DNA of 64,000 nucleotides from positions 19,673-83,672 of the forward strand of contig JAFAFC010000012.1 in NCBI GenBank assembly GCA_023423715.1. Reading direction: 5' to 3'. The position numbers and the translations under genes were made by a program. This DNA is from Bacteroidota bacterium (GTDB lineage Bacteria; Bacteroidota; Bacteroidia; Flavobacteriales; Weeksellaceae). The notes beneath the pieces are model-generated. The model saw only the letters and a program-made list of their open reading frames with translations. It did not search any database and was not told the origin of the DNA. Shown in pieces: positions 17,164 to 26,840 of this stretch; position 1 is the first letter of the stretch, and each line of letters starts with the position of its first letter.

Positions 17164-17763
17164 TTATCGAGTTTCGTCTTCTATTTGTTCCTTTAAACTT
17201 TTTTGGATGGCTCGATATTCAAAATAAGCGACAGAAAAATAATAGCCGGAAAATATCATGATAACGCCACCTTTGGAAAATTCTAATCCATCGTCAAGAG
17301 ATTTATGTTTGACAAGTCCTGTCCATTCTAAAATGGATTCAACGATGGTAACAAGCATTAATACTCCGAAAAAAATGAAAAATTGTTGAATTTTTAATCG
17401 CGAAATTTGATCTTTATCTCTTTTGGTTAAATCAAAAAATAAATATCTACTGCTTATGAGTAACGCAATGAAGGTGTTTAAGAAAACGGTATTCCATTTG
17501 AATTTTGGCCAAAAATAGATAAAACTTAAAGCTAAAATTGCTCCTAAAAGTAATCGTCGATTTTTCAAAGGCATGTGAATGATCACTAAAATAGGAATCG
17601 CGAAGAACAAATCATAAACCAAAAGGAGGGCGTACGATGTTCCTGTCGCCTTCGAAAACGAATTCGGGAATAACGAAATGAAAATGTACTGGACGCCAAG
17701 TAAAACGAATGTTATCACGCTTTGGTAACGGCTTATCCAGTTTTGGTTTTCTTGAATATGCAT
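17164..17763 (-). CDS. Polytopic membrane protein of unknown function
   Basis: A 199-residue integral membrane protein with about six hydrophobic segments and no recognised motif. The ATG at 17763 overlaps the stop of the DUF1648 gene by one base, and the XRE gene follows after 10 bp, so it is the middle gene of an operon. Function is not predictable. Confidence 0.7.
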   Translation of the reverse strand: MHIQENQNWISRYQSVITFVLLGVQYIFISLFPNSFSKATGTSYALLLVYDLFFAIPILVIIHMPLKNRRLLLGAILALSFIYFWPKFKWNTVFLNTFIALLISSRYLFFDLTKRDKDQISRLKIQQFFIFFGVLMLVTIVESILEWTGLVKHKSLDDGLEFSKGGVIMIFSGYYFSVAYFEYRAIQKSLKEQIEDETR

Positions 17764-18281
17764 CAGCTACGAACTTCTTTATTTTTTCGAATGGACTGAA
17801 AAATATAGTAAATAACGGGAATAAAAATGATCAACGGTAAAATCATAAAAGTCCAATTTTGTCCCGAGAAATCATCCTTTTTCGCTAGTTGAATCGTTTG
17901 ATAATCAATAAAAATAAAGACGAAAAGAATGGTGATTTTTAAAAATCGAAGCAAGCTTAATGCAATGGAATATTGCTTCTCGGCGTTTTCTTCTGTAATT
18001 TCTACTAAATAATTAAAATGATGCGGAATCTTGCTCAAAGCTGAAAAACCAAGTAAAATAAATGTTCCGATGATTGGTAGGAGAAAGATGGTTTCGGAGC
18101 TTCCAAAAGCATCCGGTTCACCATTAAAATTATAGTGTGTCGGAATAGCTGAGGGCAATGAACGAAAAGAAAAAATAATATACATCCAATATAAAAGAAG
18201 CAGTACAAAACTAAAAATTTCCCAAAAGTATTGGTTGTTGGAAAGTTTGATATTAATTTTTGGTTGGTTTTTCATTGCCAT
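17763..18281 (-). CDS. DUF1648 domain-containing membrane protein
   Basis: A 172-residue inner-membrane protein. The DUF1648 motif is visible near residues 37-55 (LPSAIPTHYNFNGEPDAFGS), as in SdpI-type immunity proteins and their relatives. About four or five membrane segments follow. A second ATG at 18275 is equally possible. It heads the operon with a membrane protein and a membrane-tethered XRE regulator. The SdpI resemblance suggests resistance to a membrane-active peptide, by inference only. Confidence 0.8.
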   Translation of the reverse strand: MAMKNQPKINIKLSNNQYFWEIFSFVLLLLYWMYIIFSFRSLPSAIPTHYNFNGEPDAFGSSETIFLLPIIGTFILLGFSALSKIPHHFNYLVEITEENAEKQYSIALSLLRFLKITILFVFIFIDYQTIQLAKKDDFSGQNWTFMILPLIIFIPVIYYIFQSIRKNKEVRS

Positions 18282-18310
18282 TCGATTACGAATATAGAAA
18301 ATTATTCGCT

Positions 18311-20626
18311 CTAAATACGGTTCACCGTTTCATTCACGCTCTTTTCTTTATATCCCGAATTGGAAACTTTTCCAAGATTGTATTTGATACCGAGGGAAAC
18401 AGTTGGCGTATTTCCGTAAAAACTTCCTTTGGTGATAATCTTGTCGTAATTTAGTTTTTGGACAAAGTTATTTTGCTGGAAAATGTCGTTGTATCGTAAG
18501 GTGAAATCAAAATTTGAGATTGATTTGGTTAAGCCAAAATTCACTAGAAACATGGCGTTGTAATCGAAAATACCTTCTGTGCGATCCGTGATCCAAGAAG
18601 CGTCTATCAAGAAATTATATCCTTTTCCCAATTTTAGAGTATTGTTGGTGTACCAATACAGATACGGTGTTGATTTTTTTACTTGTGCTAATGAATCTTC
18701 GGTTTTGGAATAATTCACAGACAAACTATTTTGTGAGCTCCATATTTTGTATTCAAAAGGAGCATCAAGTCCCAAACTAACACCCGATTCTTTATCAAAA
18801 TTAAGAGAAGTGAATTTGGAAATGTTGCGATTTTCATCATAAACCAAATTGTACCCAATTGGATTTTTTCCTTGATAATACGACGCATTTACAGACCAAT
18901 TTTTTAATTTAACATTGGCAGAAAGAGTGTTAGTATACGTTGGTAACAAATCGGGATTTCCGACATATTCTACGTACGGACTTCCGTATAAGCCTCCAGA
19001 GGCTAGATTTCCGTAATTCGGTCGAGAGATTGTTTTGCTAAAACTCAACGTGTAGTTGTAATCTTTATTTGGTTTGTAAGTGATTTCCGCATTCGGAAAC
19101 CAATCCACATAATTTCGTGAAATGGTTGTTTGATTTTTGATTTTGTCGAAGCCATCTGCAGAAGTGGTTTCCATTCTGATTCCTCCGCTAAAACTTAGTT
19201 TTTCCTTTTCACCTAAAAATTGCGCATATGAAGCCCAATTGTGTTCTTTAAAAAAGTATTCGAAAATTTCTGGATTTGTTTTGGTTGCAAAATCGGTTCG
19301 GTTGTCCGTAATAGCTTCCGCTTTTGTAAAGCTTCCACCAAACTCTACAGTATAGTCGTTTTTAAGTTTTTTCTCAATGTCAACTCTTCCCGAATAGGCG
19401 TTGACACCATAATTTTGATTTCGAAACTGACTAAATTGATATCCTGAATTATCGACATCATTGTAGAAGTTGTAATCAACAATATTGCTTTCTCGAGTGA
19501 ATTGAAGTCCTGTAAAAATGGACGCATCCAGTGATTTTAAAACCTTGTTATAGTTTAGTATCGAATTTACGGTTGCTCGATTTCGATCTTGTTGATTTAA
19601 CGTTTTGATTTTTGATGTTTTTCCATTTTCCGAATAGTTTGTGATCGTGTTGTTATCGCCTTTGTCTGGACGTAAATTCGCATTTAAAATTAATGTTACA
19701 TAATCACCATCGTCATTCAGTTCTTGATATAAATTGGCTCCAAAAACGAGTTGTGGACGCTTTGTAACCGAAGTAATAATGTAATCCGATTGAATGTTTT
19801 TTGTTGGAACCGAATACTCAAAACCGTTACTTTCCCAATGATTTATTTGGTTGTAAGCAGCGTTTAGTTTCCATTCCGTTTTGTTTTTCTTTTGTTGAAA
19901 ATTCGCCGAAAGGTTATTGCTAAAACGTTTGTTAAACGTCATGGTTTCCATAATACTGAATTTGGAACCTTCTTTTTTACTATTTTTTAGAATAATTTTG
20001 ACAACCGCTTTGCCTTCTGCTTCGTATTTTGCTGATGGATTTCGGATGATTTCTACCGATTTGATGTCATCGACAGCAAGTGAGGTCAACATGCTGAAAT
20101 CCACTTTTTGATTATCCAAATAAAGCAAAGGCGTTCCTTTGCCCATCATAGAAAGGCTTTCACCATTTTGGCTGAGCTGCAAAAACGGTAATTTGGAAAG
20201 CAAATCGGAAGTCGTTGCCACTTTATTCAAGCTAGAATTGGCAATGTCGATATTGATATTTCCTTTTTGAACTTGATACGTTTTCTTTTTGCCTGAAATT
20301 GTAATTTCCTGAATTGTCGTTTCCTTATTTTTGAAGAGCACTTGGATATTTCGGTTTTCAGAAAGGAAAAAGGAGACTTCTTTTTGAACGGAATCACCCA
20401 ATTCAATTTGCAAATAATAGGTTTGAGAGGGTAGGTTCTCAAAACTAAAAAGCCCTTCTTTAGATATGGTTGCCTTGACAATTTGGTTTTGCTGATCGTA
20501 CAAGTAAACATCAGCATTGGAAATCAATTGATGATTCGTGTTTTCTATTTTTCCTTGGATACGTAAGTCTTGTGCAAATATCAAGCTGCATAAAACTAGA
20601 GCGAGCAGGTAAAGGATTTTATTCAT
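18311..20626 (-). CDS. TonB-dependent-receptor-like outer membrane beta-barrel protein
   Basis: A 771-residue outer-membrane protein. The order is a signal peptide (MNKILYLLALVLCSLIFAQ), a carboxypeptidase-regulatory-like domain at about residues 22-100, a plug-like region with LYLDNQKVDFSML and DDIKSVEIIRNPSAKYEAEG near 165-205, then a long barrel (outer membrane protein beta-barrel family 3). It ends in short aromatic strands rather than a classical terminal Phe. No SusD partner is adjacent, so this is probably a peptide or metal-type receptor. The ligand is unknown. Confidence 0.88.
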   Translation of the reverse strand: MNKILYLLALVLCSLIFAQDLRIQGKIENTNHQLISNADVYLYDQQNQIVKATISKEGLFSFENLPSQTYYLQIELGDSVQKEVSFFLSENRNIQVLFKNKETTIQEITISGKKKTYQVQKGNINIDIANSSLNKVATTSDLLSKLPFLQLSQNGESLSMMGKGTPLLYLDNQKVDFSMLTSLAVDDIKSVEIIRNPSAKYEAEGKAVVKIILKNSKKEGSKFSIMETMTFNKRFSNNLSANFQQKKNKTEWKLNAAYNQINHWESNGFEYSVPTKNIQSDYIITSVTKRPQLVFGANLYQELNDDGDYVTLILNANLRPDKGDNNTITNYSENGKTSKIKTLNQQDRNRATVNSILNYNKVLKSLDASIFTGLQFTRESNIVDYNFYNDVDNSGYQFSQFRNQNYGVNAYSGRVDIEKKLKNDYTVEFGGSFTKAEAITDNRTDFATKTNPEIFEYFFKEHNWASYAQFLGEKEKLSFSGGIRMETTSADGFDKIKNQTTISRNYVDWFPNAEITYKPNKDYNYTLSFSKTISRPNYGNLASGGLYGSPYVEYVGNPDLLPTYTNTLSANVKLKNWSVNASYYQGKNPIGYNLVYDENRNISKFTSLNFDKESGVSLGLDAPFEYKIWSSQNSLSVNYSKTEDSLAQVKKSTPYLYWYTNNTLKLGKGYNFLIDASWITDRTEGIFDYNAMFLVNFGLTKSISNFDFTLRYNDIFQQNNFVQKLNYDKIITKGSFYGNTPTVSLGIKYNLGKVSNSGYKEKSVNETVNRI

Positions 20627-20706
20627 TGAATTTTGATTCCATTTTTGATTGGATAAATAACGACTTGTTTTACTGAAACGTATTTTAAGATTTAAAAATT
20701 TGCAAT

Positions 20707-21210
20707 TTAATTTTCATCCCAATATTTTACCATTGTTATCTGGTTTATTTCTCGTTTTTCAGTTAGTGAAATTTTATAAAGTGCTTGTTTTTTCTTTTGT
20801 AATTGAATGTTTAATGCTTCTTTGTCATTGCCATTTTCTCGTAAAGAATCCGTTGGAACTTCATTAACAAAATAGAAATCAGAATTTAAATGGAAATCCT
20901 GGTTTTTACTTGAAACGCACATAAGATTGTACAGATTTTCACAAAAAGCATTTCCGTCTTTGCTAAGCATTGCTGCAATGGCAACTTCAACTTCAGCACA
21001 ATTTAATTGAATCTCTTGATTCGAAATCGTAAGATTTGTTGCGTAGAACGTTGTGATGCTATCGTTTTGCAAGGTTTTATCACACTCGCAAGGTTTTGCA
21101 AATGGATTTTGAAATCCGTCGTTCCCTTTGTCATTAGATTTTTTATCACAAGATAGAAGAAATGCGATACTTAATAAAACAGCAATCAAAAATTTGAGGT
21201 CGCATTTCAT
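20707..21210 (-). CDS. Hypothetical lipoprotein
   Basis: A 167-residue lipoprotein with signal MKCDLKFLIAVLLSIAFLLS ending in the lipobox LLSC. The mature part has four further cysteines in small clusters (CECDKT, NCAEVE, FCENLYNLMC), which suggests disulfides. It starts 1 bp after the GLPGLI gene stop, so the two are co-transcribed and perhaps act together in the periplasm. Confidence 0.7.
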   Translation of the reverse strand: MKCDLKFLIAVLLSIAFLLSCDKKSNDKGNDGFQNPFAKPCECDKTLQNDSITTFYATNLTISNQEIQLNCAEVEVAIAAMLSKDGNAFCENLYNLMCVSSKNQDFHLNSDFYFVNEVPTDSLRENGNDKEALNIQLQKKKQALYKISLTEKREINQITMVKYWDEN

Positions 21211-21211
21211 T

Positions 21212-22051
21212 TTATTCTTTGTATTTCAAAGCTTTGTCAATCTCGATAGGGTTATTGTACTTTCTTTTATCTGCTTGAATGGTTTTACGAACCTCGTCGA
21301 GATCTTTTACGCTTTTAATATCTCTACCATAAGCAGAAAATGTATAATCTTCTCCTCTTGCAAGTTTTGTACGGATTTCCGAAAATGGGTTATCGTAGGC
21401 ATTCCAAAGAATTTCATTGTACTTTTTAAAGGTAACAGGAATGGCTTTTTTACCAAAATTAGATTCTAAAAATCCACTTGTATCATATTCTTCGGGAAGT
21501 TTTTTGATCTCAATTAAGTTAAAGCTAAAATACTTTTTCTCGTCTTCGATTTGGAATATCAAACCTGGTAAACCTTGAAATTTAAACGGCCCTTGATTAA
21601 TCGGAACATCTTTAGAGAACCAAGCGATCCATTTTCTGCCTCCAAAATTGGTTGTTGCTTTTTGCAAGGTGAATTCCTTAAACTTTTTAGTATCTGGTAA
21701 AATATTCCAATTCATTTTATCTTCGCTAGGATAGGAGTAGTAATCGGTATCTACAAAAATATAGTTCTCGTTCGTACTGCTATTCAAATTCCGTTTTAAC
21801 ATAACGCTATTCGCCATTGACATACTAACATTGGATTTTCCTGTCGCTTTTTTAGTTGAGTCCATTTTGTACAATTCTTGATAATAGAACTTGACGTTAT
21901 TTGTATTCAGGTCTAAGAAAACGGTAGTTGTAAAGGCTTTGTTAGCAATACTATCACGAACGTATTTGTATTCGTAAATCGCTCTTGTGCTTTGTGCATT
22001 GAGTGAAATGATGATGAAAACAAATGCGAAAAGAAACGTTATTTTTTTCAT
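21212..22051 (-). CDS. GLPGLI family protein
   Basis: A 279-residue secreted protein of the GLPGLI family, named for a motif that is present exactly here (KFQGLPGLIFQIED, near residue 165). The signal peptide is MKKITFLFAFVFIIISLNAQ. The family is restricted to Bacteroidota and often neighbours TonB-dependent receptors, as here. Its molecular role is not established. The lipoprotein gene and the receptor gene follow downstream on the same strand. Confidence 0.92.
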   Translation of the reverse strand: MKKITFLFAFVFIIISLNAQSTRAIYEYKYVRDSIANKAFTTTVFLDLNTNNVKFYYQELYKMDSTKKATGKSNVSMSMANSVMLKRNLNSSTNENYIFVDTDYYSYPSEDKMNWNILPDTKKFKEFTLQKATTNFGGRKWIAWFSKDVPINQGPFKFQGLPGLIFQIEDEKKYFSFNLIEIKKLPEEYDTSGFLESNFGKKAIPVTFKKYNEILWNAYDNPFSEIRTKLARGEDYTFSAYGRDIKSVKDLDEVRKTIQADKRKYNNPIEIDKALKYKE

Positions 22052-22171
22052 TAAATGCGGTTTTGGTTTGAAATTCTTGTTGTTCTAAATTAAATAAAAA
22101 ATGAATTCAAAAACTATTTTTCTTACTGATAGAGGATAAGGTCAATGTAGTTGTTTTGGGTTTGGAGTTCT

Positions 22172-22876
22172 TTAATAAGCAACACTTTGTTCAATGCTCG
22201 TTTTTTCTTGTACTTCACCAGGCTTTTGCAATTTCGCTAGGAAAGGTTCTGCTTTTGCGTAATCTTTAATCACTCGAATAGCTAGCAAAGCAAGCGGAAT
22301 TCCCAATAGATAATTGAAAATACTAAACGTAGTCGCTGTTAAAAGTTCATCAACAGTGTCAGCACTATTTGTAATCCGGAACGTTATATTTCCGAGGATA
22401 TTATTGAAAATCCAAAAAGCCCACCACCAACCGACGATACTTGAATTTAGTTCGAAGTTTAGCTTAATGCCATTTTTTCTGTAAAGATCGATCGTTCTTT
22501 CGTACAATTCCTTCATGATTTTGTAGGGACGGACAAGATTCATAAATGGTACAAACCAGCTTCCAGCAGCCCAATCATCCGAATATGAAAGGTTTTTGGC
22601 GCGTAAATGCAAATTGTAATAAGCACGACGAAACCACATGATAAAAGTAACGACGGAAACGATATACGCAATAAGGTACATGATTCCGATAATTCCTTCA
22701 CGTGTATCATTTGCATCGGCTTCCTCTGGAGTTAGTGCTCCAAAATCTGAGATTTGCGAAAGTAAATTGTACTGCAATCCGCTAGAAATTAATGAGATAA
22801 TTTCCAGTCCTAGCATAATCCAGAGTAAGGTTAATGCATTTTTAGCTCTCTGTTCGTTTGGTCTTAGGTCTTTCAT
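22172..22876 (-). CDS. DUF4328 domain-containing membrane protein
   Basis: A 234-residue polytopic membrane protein. The DUF4328 signature occurs at about residues 100-180: FRRAYYNLHLRAKNLSYSDD, then WAAGSWFVPFMNLVRPYKIM. These residues are highly conserved in the family, whose function is unknown. About five membrane segments are visible. It follows the SecD P1-head gene on the same strand after 14 bp. Confidence 0.87.
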   Translation of the reverse strand: MKDLRPNEQRAKNALTLLWIMLGLEIISLISSGLQYNLLSQISDFGALTPEEADANDTREGIIGIMYLIAYIVSVVTFIMWFRRAYYNLHLRAKNLSYSDDWAAGSWFVPFMNLVRPYKIMKELYERTIDLYRKNGIKLNFELNSSIVGWWWAFWIFNNILGNITFRITNSADTVDELLTATTFSIFNYLLGIPLALLAIRVIKDYAKAEPFLAKLQKPGEVQEKTSIEQSVAY

Positions 22877-22890
22877 GTTTTTTTAGTTGT

Positions 22891-24126
22891 TTATTTTGTA
22901 AGTTTTGAGATGATGGTGTCTATCTCGGTTTCTGTGAAATTTCCTGTAATATTAAGTTTTCCATTCGGAATTTCAGTTGAGATAACGGGTGCCCAAATAA
23001 TCTCTTTATTAATGACAATCGCCAGTGGATTTCCAATATTTGCTTTGCTTAAATCAGCTAATTTTTTAGTTCCGACTTCGCTTAATTCTAGTCGAATTTC
23101 ATAACCTCCATAATCAGAAATTTCTTTTGAAACTCTGGAGACATCTTCTTTGGTGAGACTTGGATTTTGAGTCAATTCAAATTTATCTTCATTATAACCA
23201 CTGCTTTTATAATTGGTGACTAAATAGAAGCCGTCTTTTCGATCAATTTTGGTGTATGATTTCTTGTCTTTTGCAGGATCTGCTTCACTCGGTTCATTGT
23301 CAGAACATTTTGCGGTGAAAAGTGGTTTTAACTTTGATTTTTCCAATATTGTTGTATTCGAAATAGAAGTTGGAGGGATAATCACCCCGCGATTATTTCG
23401 CTCTTCTTCATTTTTTAAGGCTCTTAACCCTTTTGCTATCGCTTGGAATTCTTCAGTTGTAATTTTTTCGCGTTTTAAAAATTCTTTTGTTAAGCTCAAT
23501 TGGTAGTCTTCACCATTTTTTACCATGGTCATTTGTAATGGCGGTAACAGAACTTCTGGTTTGTAAAGAATAAAGTAATCGGAATACTTTTTATTTATAG
23601 CATAAGTATAGCTAATGGCTTTGTACGGATATTTGGAAGAGTAACGTATTACGTCTGGATTTTCTGGAAGCGTAATCGTTATCCAATTAAGTTTGGCGTC
23701 CAGTTTTTTAATGATGTATTCGTTTTCAAAACAATTGGGTGAATCATTAAACACGGGTTGAAGTTCCCCTGCCTCCTTTGTGTCGTTTGAAAACTGAATA
23801 TGAGCCTTAGCTTGCGCTAAACCATCAACATCAAGTATAAAACCTTCCGTAAGAGCTGGACCTTTTGCGTAAAGTTCAATAGGATTACTTTTTATTTTTT
23901 CTTCGATTATTTCGATGGTGTTTTTCTCAATTTCTTTCCATTTTCCGGTTTTGTATCCTCCAAAATAAAATAGATAAAATTGGTTGTTATCTAATAGGAA
24001 AAGCGACGAACTAGGAACATCAACGCCTCCGTCTCTCAGATTGTATTTTCCGGCAAATTGAGCATGGATTTGCGATGCAAAAAAGAGAAATACCAGATAT
24101 AAAATGTTGTTTTTAGTACTATGCAT
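22891..24126 (-). CDS. Secreted protein with C-terminal SecDF P1-head domain
   Basis: A 411-residue periplasmic or surface protein with a signal peptide ending SQIHAQ near residue 23. The last ~80 residues form a SecDF P1-head subdomain (IRLELSEVGTKKLADLSKAN then LAIVINKEIIWAPVI), normally part of the SecD translocation subunit. Here it is detached from any membrane domain, an arrangement seen in some Bacteroidota proteins. The middle ~250 residues are not recognised. It heads a two-gene unit with the DUF4328 gene. Confidence 0.8.
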   Translation of the reverse strand: MHSTKNNILYLVFLFFASQIHAQFAGKYNLRDGGVDVPSSSLFLLDNNQFYLFYFGGYKTGKWKEIEKNTIEIIEEKIKSNPIELYAKGPALTEGFILDVDGLAQAKAHIQFSNDTKEAGELQPVFNDSPNCFENEYIIKKLDAKLNWITITLPENPDVIRYSSKYPYKAISYTYAINKKYSDYFILYKPEVLLPPLQMTMVKNGEDYQLSLTKEFLKREKITTEEFQAIAKGLRALKNEEERNNRGVIIPPTSISNTTILEKSKLKPLFTAKCSDNEPSEADPAKDKKSYTKIDRKDGFYLVTNYKSSGYNEDKFELTQNPSLTKEDVSRVSKEISDYGGYEIRLELSEVGTKKLADLSKANIGNPLAIVINKEIIWAPVISTEIPNGKLNITGNFTETEIDTIISKLTK

Positions 24127-24243
24127 TTTGTGTTTTAACTTAATAGTAAAGCTGATTGGTTTCAGTTTTAAATGTATGAATTCTACTCTTTAAATTAAAG
24201 CTAAATTTTTAGATATTTTAAAGGGAAATGAATTCAGAAAATC

Positions 24244-24747
24244 TTAATAAATGACATGGGAAAAGAAGACGATGAGGTAACTGAAAACACAAATTAAAGT
24301 TCTATAATTAAATGGTTTCAGCATATTTTGATCTTTTGTTTTACTCTTTACAAACGATTTGGCTAAAATCCAAAAGACTAAAGAAAGTACGATGTCCCAA
24401 ACGTCAAATCGGCCATTGGTGAAATGAAAGAGTTGAGAAAATTCGAAAGCAAAAATCAATATAAGTGGTAGATATACCATGTTGAATTGGAGTTTTCCAA
24501 ATTTTAGATATAATGATTTTGAGGTAAGTGTTATACAGAATATCCACAATGCTTCTGGTAAAGAATACACGATTACATCGGGTAGTGGAAGACGCTTCTG
24601 CACAGTGTGTTGAGCTTCAATAAAAGTTTCAATCGAGTTGATTGCAATAAAAATTTGATTAATTATAGTTTGTTCCGTACGATAAAAAAGATAGATGAAT
24701 AGGCAGATTCCTAAGCTAAAAAATGCGAGCAAATAGTCTTTTTTCAT
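24244..24747 (-). CDS. Small polytopic membrane protein
   Basis: A 167-residue inner-membrane protein with about five hydrophobic segments. No motif is recognised, although the layout (FEFSQLFHFTNGRFDVWDIV) recalls VanZ-like proteins. Its ATG overlaps the stop of the methyltransferase gene (ATGA at 24744-24747), so the two are translationally coupled. Confidence 0.68.
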   Translation of the reverse strand: MKKDYLLAFFSLGICLFIYLFYRTEQTIINQIFIAINSIETFIEAQHTVQKRLPLPDVIVYSLPEALWIFCITLTSKSLYLKFGKLQFNMVYLPLILIFAFEFSQLFHFTNGRFDVWDIVLSLVFWILAKSFVKSKTKDQNMLKPFNYRTLICVFSYLIVFFSHVIY

Positions 24748-25331
24748 GATTTTCTATAGACGATTAATTTAAAATAGGAAAATACAAAATTGATTTCTTT
24801 TTCGAGTTCAAATTCATTCAATTTGCTGAATTGAGAAAGATGAAAACTGGATTTGAAATACAAGAATTTTGAAAAATAATTGAATGTAAAATCAACATAT
24901 TTTAAGGCATTATTTGGTGTGAAATGATTTAGTATAAAGAGCTTTCCGTTTGGTTTCAAAACTCGGGAACATTCTTCCAAAACTTTATCAGGATCATCAA
25001 CCACGGCCAAAACATGGGAAAGAACAACATAATCAAATTGAGCATTTTTAAAATCTAAACACTCACCAGTCATCAAAAGTAATTTGGTTCCTGGTTTTTT
25101 TCTTTTTTCGGCTATATTCAACATTCCTTTTGAGGTGTCGATTCCCGTAATTTGATGATTTTTATATTTTGCAAGATGGCTTCCGTTTCCAATTCCGATT
25201 TCCAGAAGGTTTCCTTTGGGTAGCAAATTTATTTCATGGAAAAGCCTTTCTTTTTGCGGTTGCAAAAACCAATCAACCATTGGATAAAAAAAGGAAAAAC
25301 GATTATAAAATTGTTCTGAATTTTGGCTCAC
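24744..25331 (-). CDS. Class I SAM-dependent methyltransferase
   Basis: A 195-residue methyltransferase of the UbiE/PmtA-like type. SAM motif I is LLEIGIGNGSHLAKYK near residues 38-53. The post-I acidic residue (TGIDTSKGML), motif II DYVVLSHVLAVVDDP and motif III LKPNGKLFILNHF follow in order. The substrate may be a lipid or quinone; the coupled downstream membrane protein is consistent with a membrane substrate. Confidence 0.88.
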   Translation of the reverse strand: MSQNSEQFYNRFSFFYPMVDWFLQPQKERLFHEINLLPKGNLLEIGIGNGSHLAKYKNHQITGIDTSKGMLNIAEKRKKPGTKLLLMTGECLDFKNAQFDYVVLSHVLAVVDDPDKVLEECSRVLKPNGKLFILNHFTPNNALKYVDFTFNYFSKFLYFKSSFHLSQFSKLNEFELEKEINFVFSYFKLIVYRKS

Positions 25332-25356
25332 CTTCGTTTCGGTTTTTATTCGAATT

Positions 25357-25836
25357 TTACGATCGCATCTGAATTCGTTCCTTGATTTGGTGTCTTGTAA
25401 CGAAAAACACGATGAAATAAAGAAACAAACTTAAGAAAAGAATCAAAACGGAATAATCGATTTTATCATCGTCCAAAAGTTTTGCAATTTTTTTTGAATT
25501 GGCAAAGGAAAGTCCAATAAATAGGAGGGCGACAAGATAAATAACTAAGCCTGCCCAATCATTGGTACTATAAATAAACATTGAAATACAAAAAAGAATG
25601 AGTCCTAAAATGGAATTCACATTGTATTTTTTGTACTCTTGGATTGCTTCTTCGTACTTGATATTGGTTAGTTTACCAGAAATTTTAAGCGACTCTTTCT
25701 TTACGCCTCGTTCTTCTAGAATGAGAAGAGCAGCGTCTTTTAGGGTTTCTGGATAATTGTATTTTTTATAGTTTTTGGCAACATCAATTAATGACGTTGT
25801 TTGCATGGTTTTTAGTTTTTCAATTCGGGAATCCAT
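25357..25836 (-). CDS. Hypothetical membrane protein
   Basis: A 159-residue protein whose first ~70 residues are soluble and helical (YPETLKDAALLILEERGVKK). Four short hydrophobic segments follow. No family is recognised with confidence; it resembles small Bacteroidota membrane proteins with a DUF-type N-domain. It is likely co-transcribed with the methyltransferase gene 25 bp downstream. Confidence 0.62.
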   Translation of the reverse strand: MDSRIEKLKTMQTTSLIDVAKNYKKYNYPETLKDAALLILEERGVKKESLKISGKLTNIKYEEAIQEYKKYNVNSILGLILFCISMFIYSTNDWAGLVIYLVALLFIGLSFANSKKIAKLLDDDKIDYSVLILFLSLFLYFIVFFVTRHQIKERIQMRS

Positions 25837-25940
25837 TTTTACATTTGCCTTTTCTATTTGGTTTTCAGAGCTGCTTGGGTTTAATTAAAAACAAATCATT
25901 TTCTTGGTCTTAAATTAAGTTTCCGCTCAAGAAAAATTGA

Positions 25941-26378
25941 TTATCTACTTTTAGTAAGCATGAAAAAAATAGGTAAAAGAAAAATGAGTTCTTTAGGAAA
26001 TTTGCCCGAGAAATTTTCCATTAAAAATGGTGATAAAAACATTGAAAATATACAGCAAACGATTCCAATTTTCACGCATATTAATCCAAGTTGAGTGGCG
26101 TTTTTTGTTTCAAATACAATAGACCAACTTGCGATATAATTTAAAATCATTATTGAAATTAAAGATAATCCAACGATTGAAAATGGTTCAGTGGTCACGA
26201 TTCCATAACCAGATAATTTTAGATTAGGACTTATCTTCATTACCATTAACGCACCGATTAGAAATGTGAAAAATAATGCGTATGCTAAAGAAAAGAGTTT
26301 TAGCAGAATGGGATATTTTTTCGTATTAAAAAGTATATTCCATTTATTCGATATCTTTCTGTTAAGTGTTTGTTCCAT
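25941..26378 (-). CDS. Hypothetical membrane protein
   Basis: A 145-residue protein with four hydrophobic segments and a basic N-terminus (NRKISNKWNILFNTKKYP). No family is recognised. It stands alone between the lipoprotein gene at 26422 and the membrane protein gene at 25357. Confidence 0.6.
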   Translation of the reverse strand: MEQTLNRKISNKWNILFNTKKYPILLKLFSLAYALFFTFLIGALMVMKISPNLKLSGYGIVTTEPFSIVGLSLISIMILNYIASWSIVFETKNATQLGLICVKIGIVCCIFSMFLSPFLMENFSGKFPKELIFLLPIFFMLTKSR

Positions 26379-26421
26379 AATTATGTTTTTATAATCTAAA
26401 TATAACTAAAATATGATAAAA

Positions 26422-26808
26422 TTAGTTTACAAAAGTGGGTAATCCATCTTTACAAACGACTTTTGTAGGAGGTTGTACAACTGTACAGTCGCTTACAATG
26501 CCCCATTTTTTATTATAATCTTCGACAGCTTTTGAATATTCTTTTACTTTTTTTAGAAAATTGGCGGTGTCTATCGTTGTAGAGTAGGCGATATAACCAG
26601 AGGGGCCACCACAAGCTTTACTTCCAATTTCCGTAAATGTCCAAGTTGAAGAATCGGTACAACTTACACTAAGTGATATTTTTTTTAATTCACTAAATAA
26701 TTTATCAATTCGTTCTTCTTCCTGTCTTTGGACTTTTTCGTCGTCCGTAGAACATGAACCAAATAGTAGGGCAACTAATACAAAAGCAAAAGGTGTTATT
26801 TTTTTCAT
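26422..26808 (-). CDS. Small lipoprotein
   Basis: A 128-residue lipoprotein. The ATG at 26808 begins MKKITPFAFVLVALLFGSCS with lipobox FGSC; the longer frame begins at a TTG. The mature part has four cysteines (VSCTDS, SKACGG, SDCTVV, VVCKDG) that may form two disulfides. Function is unknown. Confidence 0.7.
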   Translation of the reverse strand: MKKITPFAFVLVALLFGSCSTDDEKVQRQEEERIDKLFSELKKISLSVSCTDSSTWTFTEIGSKACGGPSGYIAYSTTIDTANFLKKVKEYSKAVEDYNKKWGIVSDCTVVQPPTKVVCKDGLPTFVN

Positions 26809-26840
26809 AAATAGCAATTTGTTACCTATATACAGCCATT

